In this document: piece by piece, positions 1-9,096 of the stretch
Position numbering within the stretch: the first letter of the stretch is position 1
Layout: each line of letters opens with the position of its first letter
Assembly: GCA_025201845.1 (NCBI GenBank)
Contig: MU604092.1
Coordinates: 5,862-29,735, forward strand
DNA length: 23,874 bases
Source of the DNA: Martensiomyces pterosporus
Lineage: Eukaryota; Kickxellomycota; Kickxellomycetes; Kickxellales; Kickxellaceae
Direction: 5' to 3'
Translations under genes and position numbers: made by a program
Notes under the pieces: generated by a model
What the model saw: the letters and a program-made list of their open reading frames with translations, nothing else
What the model was told of the DNA's origin: nothing
Database searches by the model: none

Positions 1-71
1 TGTTGAATGGTCTGCTGCACCTCGTTGACGGCAGGTGCTGGTGTGAGCGAGGGCAGAGTACTCATCTTCAT
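1..71 (-). CDS. possible 5' end of a minus-strand gene, cut by the window edge
   Basis: Read on the minus strand, an ATG at 71-69 (or a second in-frame ATG at 65-63) opens a frame that stays open to base 1, beginning MKMSTLPSLTPAPAVNE. The Pro/Ala/Thr-rich start resembles a eukaryotic N-terminus. The spacer behind it, up to the end of the FHA gene, would serve as its upstream region. Only about 23 codons are visible and I recognise no family, so this could be chance. Confidence 0.25.
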   Translation of the reverse strand, partial: MKMSTLPSLTPAPAVNEVQQTIQ

Positions 72-171
72 ACCTTGCTGAGTTCACAAAAAAAGTCGAG
101 TGCTATGAGGCAAGTGGTGATCCACAAGTATATTGGAGAAAACCAAAGACGGAAGAAGGCCGAAGAGGGAA

Positions 172-256
172 GAACGGAGAGTGAAGTGAAGAGCGGAGAG
201 TGAAGTGAAGAGCGGAGAGTGAAGTGAAGAGCGGAGAGTGAAGTGAAGAGCGGAGA
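172..256. repeat. 19-bp tandem repeat, about 4.5 copies
   Basis: The unit GAGCGGAGAGTGAAGTGAA is repeated head to tail: copy 1 at 172-190 (one base different), copies 2-4 at 191-209, 210-228 and 229-247, and a partial copy at 248-256. There are no spacers between units. It is a minisatellite, strongly purine-biased on this strand, in non-coding DNA. Confidence 0.95.
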
Positions 257-316
257 CAAGAAAATAATGCAAGGGTTTTGGTTGGACAAGTCCTTAAATA
301 GAGCATGTCGCACGTC

Positions 317-318
<2 letters not shown>

Positions 319-350
<32 letters not shown>
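319..350. repeat. (AG)16 dinucleotide microsatellite
   Basis: Thirty-two bases of uninterrupted AG lie in the spacer, probably within the 3' UTR or downstream region of the FHA gene. As a perfect dinucleotide run it is expected to vary in length between strains. Confidence 0.95.
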
Positions 351-352
<2 letters not shown>

Positions 353-616
353 GCTTGGCTGCCTTTCGTGAAGCGATGGGCGGTGCAACGAGTCCACCTT
401 GGGCTAGACTCTGCATGCTTTGTCTCCTAGGGAATATGTTCTATCGCGGAGGTGAAAGCCCAAATGTTCTGAGAAACCGCGCAGTGACGGACGGTTGCTT
501 CATATGCGCCACCAACGATTCATAAGAGCTAACAGGCTTTTAGCGAGCTGCGTTTTGTACAGTTACTAGTTAATAAAGAACTTGTGGATGAGGTGGGATA
601 GTCAGAAAAGCGGATA

Positions 617-3600
617 TCATGTGCGCTTGGCGCGTTTAGACGACCGTGTAGCTGGCGGAGACAGCGGCAGCGGTGAATCAGCTGCCGCCGTAGCTTTAGT
701 CGCCGCTGTCCGAGTGCCTCGCCTGGCGGTAGGAGCCGCAGCAGCCCTTTTGGTGGTCGATCTAGGCTGAGCAGCAGCAGCAGCAGCAGCTGGTGTCTTG
801 CGAGGTGCTCTTCCACGTCCCTTGGTGGTAGCTACCTCAGCAGCAGGTTCAACGGCAGGTTCAGCAACACGCTCGGCGACAGACTCAGCGGGTGCCTCTT
901 CGACCTTGCGCTTTCTGCCACTGCGTGTCTGCACTGGAGACAAAACATCCACCACAGCAGGCAGCTTGGTTGCACTTGCTGAAGAGGCAGCGCTGCGCTT
1001 GGTACGAGTCGTGCTGGTTGCTGCCATAGTCCTCGTCTTCGATGCAGGAGCCTTCTTCTCTTCCCCTGTCTTCCTTTCCTCCTCTTGAACAGATGGCTCC
1101 TCCTTTGCCGCCTTCTTCGATAACCTGGTGGCTCTCTTAGGCGCTTGAGAAGTGGTCCCTGCTTTCTCTTCCTCCTGCTGGGAGTCAGCTAGTTTGGCTC
1201 TGCTCCTGGTGCGGCTTGGTGCCGCTGACGACTCAGCCGACGAGGCAGCAGCAGAGTGTTTGCGCAGCGAATGGCCGCCCACAACCACAGTGTCATCCAC
1301 AATGTCGGGCAGAGCTAGTGCGCTCAGCTCGCGACTGATAGGACCAGACTTGGGTGCTTCTTCTTCTTTTTGTGGCCTCTTTGTCTTTGTTTCTTCTGTG
1401 TCTTTGGTGGCAGGTTCCGGCGTCGCTGGCTTTGCTGCCCGCGCACTGCTACCTGCAGCCCTGGTGCGTAGCTTGGGGGGAGGAGCTGCAGCGGCGGGCT
1501 CCTTCTCTTCACCAGCTGCAGCCACAGGGGTAGCCTTCTTTGCCCTAGTCTGTCGAGTCGTGCGGGTAGCGACAGCGGCAGCAGTAGCGGTTGGTTGGGC
1601 GGCTCTCGTAGCCCGCCGTCCCACACGCCTAGGTGCCTCAGACTTCGCTGGCTCCTCAACAGCTGCATCGGCAACGTCGCTGGCATCAACCTGCTCCTTA
1701 TCGCCTGAGATCTCGCACACAGGCGGAGCGGCAGCCACCTGGTCCAAAGACAAGCCCTGAGACTCAGCCTCCTTATCGCCATCATCAGCAGCTGGTTGTT
1801 GCTGTTGGCTAAGCGCATGGAGCTCGACCTGCTCTGCAGCATTGCTGTTGCTATCATCCGCTTCATCCACATGTGCCGGCGCCGCAAGTTCCACTTCCTC
1901 CGCTTCCTTGTCGGCCAGAGCACTGGTGCTGGCGTTTGCTTTTGGCGACAATGTGGTGCTGTTGCCTATATTGGTCTCACTCAGCTCGTCCGAGGGCGGC
2001 ACGCTGTCTGCGTCAATTTTCTCCCAGTCCGAGTCCAGAGGTGTAGGGCGAGGCGGATATCCAAAGGCAGGCTTCTCCTCACCCTTTTCGCTTCCGTTGT
2101 TGGCGCTGGCCGAGCCAAGTGGGACAGCTGAAATCGTCTGGCGACGATCGTCAGTGTTAGCCAGCTCCAGGGAATCCTTCTGAGCCGCAGGAGTCGTGGT
2201 CGAGAACCCCATAGCCTGAGCAACGTAGTCCGTAACGCGTCTGCGTTTCTTCTTGGCAGGGTCGTGGTTAGTTGTAAATAGCGCTGCGTGCTTCACGTTC
2301 GCCGCAGCCGTTGGTTGAGGTGGTGGATACATGGGTCCTGTAGATGACTTGTCCGTAGAAGTATCAGTAATAGCTGTGGAGGTAGTTGGATGAGGAGAAG
2401 AGGGCGCCAGCCGCCCATCCCCCTCTGTGGACGCCTCCTCATTTCCTCCCATTGACACCGGCACGTGTCTTGTATCATCATCTACCAGCGCAGTATATGA
2501 CATATTACCACCCACATGATCCTCGCCATCCTTTGCATCCAACACAGGCGACCTGGGGGGAGACTGCGGCGGCGAGCTGCTTCTGCTGGCGACCAGCGGG
2601 CTGGCGGGCATCCAGCCACGCCACGACGACCTGCGCTTTTTCATGTCTGCGACCGTCTGCCTCCGTCTCTTACGCTCCTGCAATCTGCGTAGCCTCTGCC
2701 GACGAGCCAGCAAGTCGCTGGTGTTGTCGGCATGAAGCTCATCTAGCGAGTCTGGGTTGTCCACAGCTTGCGCGTCGCTCAGTGGCTCCAGACCAATGGT
2801 TTCGCGGCGCTTGCGCTTGCTACTGGACCGCAGGTTGGGTGCCACAGGGAGGAGCGCGAGGCGCTCGGCGATACTGGTCTTTGGCTTGCCGTCCACCAAA
2901 GGTGCAGGCTCCTCCTCAGCCGCAGGTGCTTCATTTTGTTGCGCATTGTCGTCCTTGGCAGGTGGCTGCTGCTGCTCTTCCTTAGGAGCCGCATCTGCTG
3001 CTGTTGTAGCAGGGCCGTCAGTCGAAGAGCCGCTGATCCGCGCCTGGAGCTCGGACTGTTCGCGCAGAAGCAGTTCCGACGACGACATGCGCATGCGTGG
3101 GTGTCTCCTTCGCGGCCGTCCCAGCGACCCGGGAAGTGTCGGCACTGGCGGCGTTGCCGAGGCAACCTCCTCTCCTGCAATGGTAATCCTTCTGTGGCCG
3201 CGGCGGCTACCACTCCCACGCAGCGAATCCGATAACGGCAAAGCGCGAGTAGTCGGTGCAGCAGCCTCAGGTTCGCTTCCCGCCTGCTCGCCGCTTGAGT
3301 CGACAACCACATCTGTCGCAGCTCCAGCATCAGAATCGGCATCAGCTACTGGGTCGCGAGCACTGTTGGCAAGTGCCGAAGCAGCAGGAGCACCCGCAGA
3401 CGATGCTGGCATGTAATCCCAGGCATCGCTAAGCATATCCAAATCCGTATTACCGCCTGCAGGCAGCTCCAAAGCCCTTAGAGAGGAGGGCGACTTCTCA
3501 GCCATCATGTGCATTGCATCTGCCAGCCCCAGAGGATGTTCATCAAGCTGCACAGGCAGGTCAAATGGCAGTGGCAGTGCCTCCACCTCACCGCTATTCT

Positions 3601-6600
3601 GTTCCACAGGTACTTGCACTTGCACCGTCTCCTCAGACGTGGGTCCAGGTACCGCACCAGCTGCAGGCTGTGGCTCTTGCTGGCCAAACATGACGGGAAC
3701 GTCCTCGCCTAAAGCGGCAGCCATAGCAGCAATCGAGGCATTGATATCGCGCATCGTGTTTTCAGTAGCACCCCCATTCTTCGTCGCAGAGGAGGTGCCC
3801 AAGGTGGTGGGTGCAGTGCGCCTTCGTTCACTGCGCAGCTTCCTGCTCGAGTCTCTGACACTCGCTTTTTTTGTCGGCGACTCCTGCAGCTGACCGATCT
3901 TGGATGCACCAGCGCAATTGGATGGTGCTGTGGGGCTGTGGTAGAACGACTTTGACGGCGGCTGTGCAGTAGCCGACGGACTATCGACTCTGGCAGTGCG
4001 CACGACAAACAGCGGCGATTGCGGAATAGAGATAGGCGAGGAGTCCGAGATATCCGCAGCAGCAGCAGTAGCAGTAGCTGTCGCCATGGTATTGCGACGG
4101 TGCTGACGCGCAAGCCGTACGCTGCGACGCCGACCACGGCGGTTGGCTGACAGGCTACTGTAAAGACTAATGGGCGAGTCGATGTTGACAGGACTAGAAT
4201 CCTCGACAGCAGGCTTGATATCCTCTTCTTGCGACAACCGGGCGGGCGTGATTGTGCCACGGACTGGGATCTGGGCTGCGGTGTTGGCCACAGCAGTGGC
4301 TAGCGCTTGCGTGAACGGAGAGACCGATGGCGGTCTGCTGAGATCGCCTGGTGTGGGCTGGGCAGAGGGGCATGGGGAGGGCATGGCTGAAACCTGCGCA
4401 GCGTCATCGTCTTCTGTGTTCTGCAGTGGGTGGCTGTCGTCTGCGGCTTTGTCCATGTCAAACACCTCGTCCATCATGCTGTCGTCCACAGGTGGATCCT
4501 CTGTTTTGGACTCGGGTTCCCGCTCTACGTTGGCATCAATACTAACACCCTTCGTGGGTTCTGTCGCGCTGTCACCAGACTCAGTTTCTGGCAGCTTAGA
4601 TGCAGCATAAGGCGAAGCGTCCTTCTCTGCTGCGCATTCCTTGTCGCCACCCAGATTCTCCTTTTCCCCAACAGCGCTGGCTTCTTCTGGATCCTTGCTG
4701 TTGGCTGCCATGTGAGCAACCGCAGTATGTCTGTCCACAGGTGTAGGACTCGACTCCTCAAGCGCCGACAAGCTCGACAAAAACTGGTGCACCATGCGCC
4801 TTCTCGTCTGCTTCGGCTGCAGTAGTCCCTGCAGTGCTGACGAATCCGGGACCACGGGTGCCACCAGCTCCACAGACCCCGACCTCGCCCGCCCACCCGT
4901 GGAGCCATTAGCCATTGCTCTGGAGCCGCGGAAAAACGGCTGCTTGACAACTCCTGGGTGCGGGGTGGACTGCATAGCCGATGACTCGGAGCATTGTCTA
5001 AGGATGCTGGACATGCGGGCGATCTGCATAGGCGTTCCACGACGCAGTGGGGTTGAGGGCGGCGCACGCGAATCAAAGACCTCGGGACTGAGGGGTGGGC
5101 CAAACCGCACGGACTTGCGGGCTGTCGAGCTGGTCTCCACAAGCCGCCTTTTGACCCGTGGGGTTTCCTCCGTTGTGTGCGATCCATTGGTGCCCGATGA
5201 AGCATGTGGGCACATGGGCTTGCTGGTGCTTCCTTGCTCGTTGCTGCCATTCGCAGCAGAGGAGGAAGGTGCCTGCTCAGCGTCGCTATCTGATTCAGGC
5301 TCTGGTTCCGTAGGCACTTCGTCGCTGCTCTCCCCATCGGCATCCGCCTGCGCATCGTCTTTTTTGGTAACATTAATTGGGAACGACGGCGGGGGCGGTA
5401 GGGGTGTGGCCGATCTGCGCACACTAGGCGTGCTGCCAGCACTGGGGCCGCCATTTGAAAGCGTTCGTTTCAAAGGCGACGTCAAACTCGGCCCCGCAAA
5501 CGACCTCACAGGACCTGCTGCTGACCGCGAGTTGGCATGCATCCTCCTTGCACTGGCAGACGCCATACCTGCCGACCTGCTACCCGCCGATGCAGATTTC
5601 GGTAGGCGCGGGAGACTAGAGAAAAACTGTGCCGGCGTCTGTTGCACCCGCCTTGTTGGCGTGTTGTTCACCAATTCACGCCGCTGCTTCTGCAGTGTAG
5701 GCGAGCTGTTATACGCGGATGTGGGGCTGACGCCGATAGTGGCACGCGAAGTCTCATCCTCTGATCCATATCCACCTACCGCGGCTTCTTGCTCCATGGA
5801 GAGGGTAGACTGTTGAGCGTGCGCAAGCGGGGGTGCCTGCGGCCGCAACGGAGGGTAGATATCGACCTTGGATTCATCAGCCAGCGGCGGGAATGCCTCG
5901 AGCGTGCGTGGGAGCGACCGTGATCTGCGTCTAACCATACGGGAGGACGAGGTAGGCGCACCATGAGTTTGGTTCGTGACAGGCTTGCGAGAAGACAAAG
6001 CACTTCCAATTGGCGTGCGTTTCCTGCTGGAAATAGGCGTATTGACATGCGAGCCACGGGCCATTCTGTTGATCTCGTCCATGATCCGCGCAACTTCATC
6101 CTTCAGCTGATCGCTACCACCAGCAGTAGCTGCGCTCCTAGGAGTGCCGCTGCCCCGTGCAAACGGTCCTGCGGACCTAGGGGTTGCAATATTGTGACGC
6201 GGTGCCTGGGTGCTTTCATGAAGACTGGCGGTCATGCGCTGGAACAGCGACGACGACGAGCCTGAATTGGGGTTACTGAACGGGTCGTCCTCGCCATCAA
6301 TGGCGCTCTTATCGTTGGATTCTAGGCTGTGTATCTTTCTCAGCCCATTGCTACTGCTCCCACCAGAAGACGGTGTGCCGACGACACCGCCGTCAATCGA
6401 CTCTGGCACCCTGGGTGTACCACCCTCGCTATTCAGCATGCTGTTCTCTGCACTGCTCCCAAACAAGCCTGACGGCGGCGACTCTGCGAGGATATCCGAC
6501 ACACTGCCGTTGCTTCCAATGCTCTGGCGCTCCTCACTTCTTTGGGGCTGCGAATAGTACTCGTCCCACAACTGGAGTTTTCTCTGGGTTTCAACCGTCC

Positions 6601-7434
6601 TCGGCGGGCGACTATTGCTGTGCATGCTGCGATCCAGTTTGCGGCCGGCAAAGCTGGGCCCGGCCGAGAATTCGCGCCTCCCAGGATGCCTGTGTGTGTT
6701 GTCGGTTTGCGGCGTCCTCAGCTTTCTTTCGTCCTCCTTGCTCAGCTGATCACGCTGCTTCAAGGGCTGTGCGTTGATTGTCGACGATGGCGTCAAGCTA
6801 GTAGCAGCAGTAGCAGCAGGAGGCTCGCCAGGTTTATTATTGCGTGGTTGTTCGTAGCGCAGGGAACGGCCAACGATTGTGATCACGTCGCCTGATTTGA
6901 GAGTCTGCTGTTGATTCACTTCGAGGACGTGGCCGTTGACCAGCGTGAAGTTTTCGCTGAGATTCGTCAGAACAAGCTATGAAGGAAAGAGAAAAGCAGC
7001 CGATTTGCTAGCGTGTTAGCTGGGAGGCTGCGCACTTGGCACTTGCACACAAATGCGGGAACGCAATTAGATATGTACCTCGTTGTTGCCAGTGGCACGA
7101 ATAACGCAGTGCTCCTTTGAGACCTGTGGCCGCTGCATCCGAATATCGCAAGTCTCCTTCCTACAAGCGCAGTCCAGCAAGCGTAAGCAGGGGCAATAGT
7201 GTGTGGGTGCTTAGATATATTGCCAAAAACGGACTGCCAGCCTTGTAGCTGCGCAAAATGCAGTCTTAAGGTAAACACGGCAGGTAAGACCACTCAGACA
7301 GGATTTTGGCTGCTGATACTGCCAACAGGCACTTACCTTCCTATGAGCACTCGGGTGTTGTGCATAGGAAACGCCTTGCCGTCAGCGCCCGAGCGCGATA
7401 TGATGACCAGGTAGCCGTGCCTTGGCTCCGACAT
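617..7434 (-). CDS. Ki-67/Repo-Man-like FHA protein with PP1-binding motif, three exons
   Basis: Three exons (7434-7337, 7160-7079, 6976-617) join in frame to about 2179 aa. Introns of 176 and 102 nt have GTAAGT and GTACAT donors and TAG acceptors. Seen: an FHA fold at about residues 1-100 with G32-R33, S47-x-x-H50 and N74-G75; an RVxF-type motif KSVRF (681-685) continuing through SPEVFD to STPLRRG (to 707); a KEN box at 832-834; many SP/TP sites; and a long disordered Ser/Pro/Ala-rich body. The C-terminus is rich in Lys/Arg with poly-Ala. Known: vertebrate Ki-67 combines an N-terminal FHA domain, a PP1-binding segment of this form (shared with Repo-Man/CDCA2) and a basic chromatin-binding tail. 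KEN boxes are APC/C degrons. Inferred: a mitotic chromosome protein that recruits PP1 and is removed at mitotic exit. The Ki-67 16-repeat region is not seen. It could instead be a convergent FHA scaffold. Confidence 0.8.
771..790. repeat. GCA trinucleotide tract encoding poly-Ala
   Basis: A run of GCA units lies inside the C-terminal coding part of the FHA gene. On the minus strand it reads as alanine codons within the Lys/Arg/Ala-rich tail. Its length may vary between strains without breaking the frame. Confidence 0.85.
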
Positions 7435-8053
7435 TTCCTCCTTGTCTGGTGCTCGAATTGCGTCTTGCAGTACTGTGCGGTAAACTAAACAGACTCCTTG
7501 GTCGAGCCCGCGTGTGCTAGTAGTAATGAGAAGGAGCAGGGTGCAAGCAGCTAAAATGTGCAAAACTGTGCTCTGCTCGCTATTATGACGACAAAGCTTA
7601 AGGGAGGAGCTCTGGAATGGAGCGTAGGCGTATGTAAGCAAAAAGGGAGGAGTGAAGGAGAGTGAAGGAAAGAAGGGAAGTCGCCAGCATACGCACGTGT
7701 GTTCTTGTCCCTCCTTTGTTTGTTTATACGCACCTCGGCCAAAGGAGCAGCAATGCTTGGGCTTATGGACAACACACAATCACATCACAAAATCAAGCGA
7801 TCAGGAAAATACAGCGGCCGCTGCCCAGCATGGTATTGGAGGGCGGGAGAAGAGCGCCAAGGAGGCCAATAGAGCGCAGTGAATGGCGCTTTGCTCCCCC
7901 CACATGCGCACAGGAGACACCTTGGCCCTATGAGCTTCATTTTATTACTGTTCTCGTCTCCTTCTTTCTCCGCTAATACACACTACCTTATTTCTTCTTG
8001 CACACGCATACACACAAGGGAGAACAGCGTCGGCAGCACAGCACTTTGGCATC
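7435..8053. promoter_or_regulatory. divergent promoter between the FHA gene and UBC12
   Basis: This 619-bp region separates two divergent start codons. Visible elements are an E-box CACGTG at 7694-7699, TTTGTTTGTTTATA (forkhead-like TGTTTA core) near 7715-7728, ATTGG (reverse CCAAT) at 7835-7839, GGGCGGG at 7841-7847 and a direct CCAAT at 7866-7870. A pyrimidine-rich stretch precedes the UBC12 start. The CCAAT pair and GC box are typical of shared eukaryotic promoters. Which gene each site serves is not shown by the sequence. No gene is credible inside it. Confidence 0.55.
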
Positions 8054-8587
8054 ATGTTGAAAATCTGGAATATGAAGAAGGACCAGGCGGCCGCCGAGAA
8101 GAAGAAGCCCAAAGTAACGGCTGCGCAAATCCGTCTGCAAAAGGACCTGGGCGAGCTCCAGCTAGACGAATACACAGCCACGGCGTTCCCCAATTCCTCG
8201 GACCAGATGAATTTCACAGTGGAGTACCGGCCCCACCGCGAGCTATACAAGGGCGGCAGGTTCCGGTTCTCGTTTACCATCGGGCAGAACTACCCGTTCG
8301 AGGCGCCCAAGGTTCTGTGCATGCAGAAAATCTACCACCCAAACATTGACACCGAGGGCCATGTGTGCCTGAACATTCTGCGCGAGGACTGGAAGCCTGT
8401 CCTGAGCATCAAGGCGATTATCTTTGGGCTGCAGATGCTGTTTTTGGCGCCCAACCCGGATGACCCGCTGAACAAGAAGGCGGCAGAGCACATGAAGGCG
8501 AACGAGAAGGACTTTGCGTGCGCGGTCGCTCGCTCGATGGAGGGTGGGTCTGTGGATGGAGAAAGCTTTGATAACGTCCTGTGCTAG
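8054..8587 (+). CDS. UBC12: NEDD8-conjugating E2 enzyme Ubc12
   Basis: Intronless, 177 aa. It is an E2 that accepts NEDD8 (Rub1) from the NEDD8 E1 and passes it to cullins, activating cullin-RING ubiquitin ligases in nucleus and cytoplasm. Seen: a short Lys-rich N-terminal extension beginning MLKIWNMKKD, as used by Ubc12 to dock on its E1; the UBC fold with YHPNID (HPN at 95-97); the active-site segment HVCLNILREDWKPVL with catalytic Cys105; then LFLAPNPDDPLNKKAAE. The NILREDWKPVL block and the N-terminal tail separate Ubc12 from ordinary ubiquitin E2s. The length is close to the human UBE2M (about 183 aa). The start is the only sensible ATG before the extension. No anomaly is seen. Confidence 0.97.
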   Translation: MLKIWNMKKDQAAAEKKKPKVTAAQIRLQKDLGELQLDEYTATAFPNSSDQMNFTVEYRPHRELYKGGRFRFSFTIGQNYPFEAPKVLCMQKIYHPNIDTEGHVCLNILREDWKPVLSIKAIIFGLQMLFLAPNPDDPLNKKAAEHMKANEKDFACAVARSMEGGSVDGESFDNVLC

Positions 8588-9096
8588 ACACAATCTCTAC
8601 TTTTTTTCTTTGGCCGTGTGAAGTTTGGAGGTTTCTGCAGTCCCCCGCTTCCACATATATTTGCTTCTGTTTCTCTTCTCTTTCATAGCCGTTCCTGTTT
8701 AAATTGTACTTTGTGGTCGGCTGCTTCAGCGCTCTCAGCCCCGGCCTTGTGTTTCTACACAGCCCGCTCTGCCTAAGTATCCCCAGGCGGACGAGCCGCA
8801 GTAGGCACTGGGCGACTCGGCTTGTCTTTGCCAAACTGCGAGCCGGCGCTCTTTGCCACAGGGAGGCAAAGTGTAAACAAAGGGCGGCGGGATGCGATAA
8901 ACGCCTTCTGCTTCTCTTTGTTTACGTTTATCCAGAGCATCAGTCGCGTTCATTATTATTCTTAAAACACCCAATATCCCTTCTCTTCGCCCCTCCTTTC
9001 CCCGGCATTTTTTGCTTTTTGGATTCTACAAAAGGGATTTCAGCCTCCTATTTTTTCTTTTCTTTTTTCTTTTCTTTTTCATTCAACCAGCGAGGG
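8588..9096 (+). promoter_or_regulatory. UBC12 3' region and DSN1 promoter with inverted forkhead-type sites
   Basis: This is a 509-bp spacer between two plus-strand genes. GTAAACAAA at 8873-8881 and its exact inverse TTTGTTTAC at 8917-8925 match the forkhead core GTAAACA. A very long pyrimidine tract (about 9047-9080, T-rich with C interruptions) ends in ATTCAACCAG just before the DSN1 ATG. The tract plus CAG looks like a 3' splice acceptor, so an intron in the 5' UTR is possible. The DSN1 frame is open across the whole spacer but contains no ATG before 9097. Confidence 0.5.

Larger units (their letters stand above)
72..616. other. intergenic spacer with tandem repeat and microsatellite
   Basis: This 545-bp gap lies between the possible gene at the left edge and the stop codon of the FHA-domain gene. 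It holds the 19-bp tandem repeat and the (AG)16 tract listed separately, plus sequence expected to be the 3' UTR of the FHA gene. The open frames across it on both strands are low-complexity readings of the repeats. I see no credible gene here. Confidence 0.6.

Noticed and set aside
172..256. CRISPR-like array
   Set aside because: The 19-bp units are directly adjacent without spacers, and the genome is eukaryotic. It is a simple minisatellite.
1152..5816. Several 100-340 codon plus-strand and minus-strand frames across the FHA gene
   Set aside because: They are low-complexity Ser/Ala/Arg readings of the GC-rich coding strand in other frames and contain no motifs.
8704..9096. N-terminal extension of DSN1 by about 130 codons
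   Set aside because: The frame is open but has no ATG before 9097, and the peptide is a translated pyrimidine tract and leader without family similarity.
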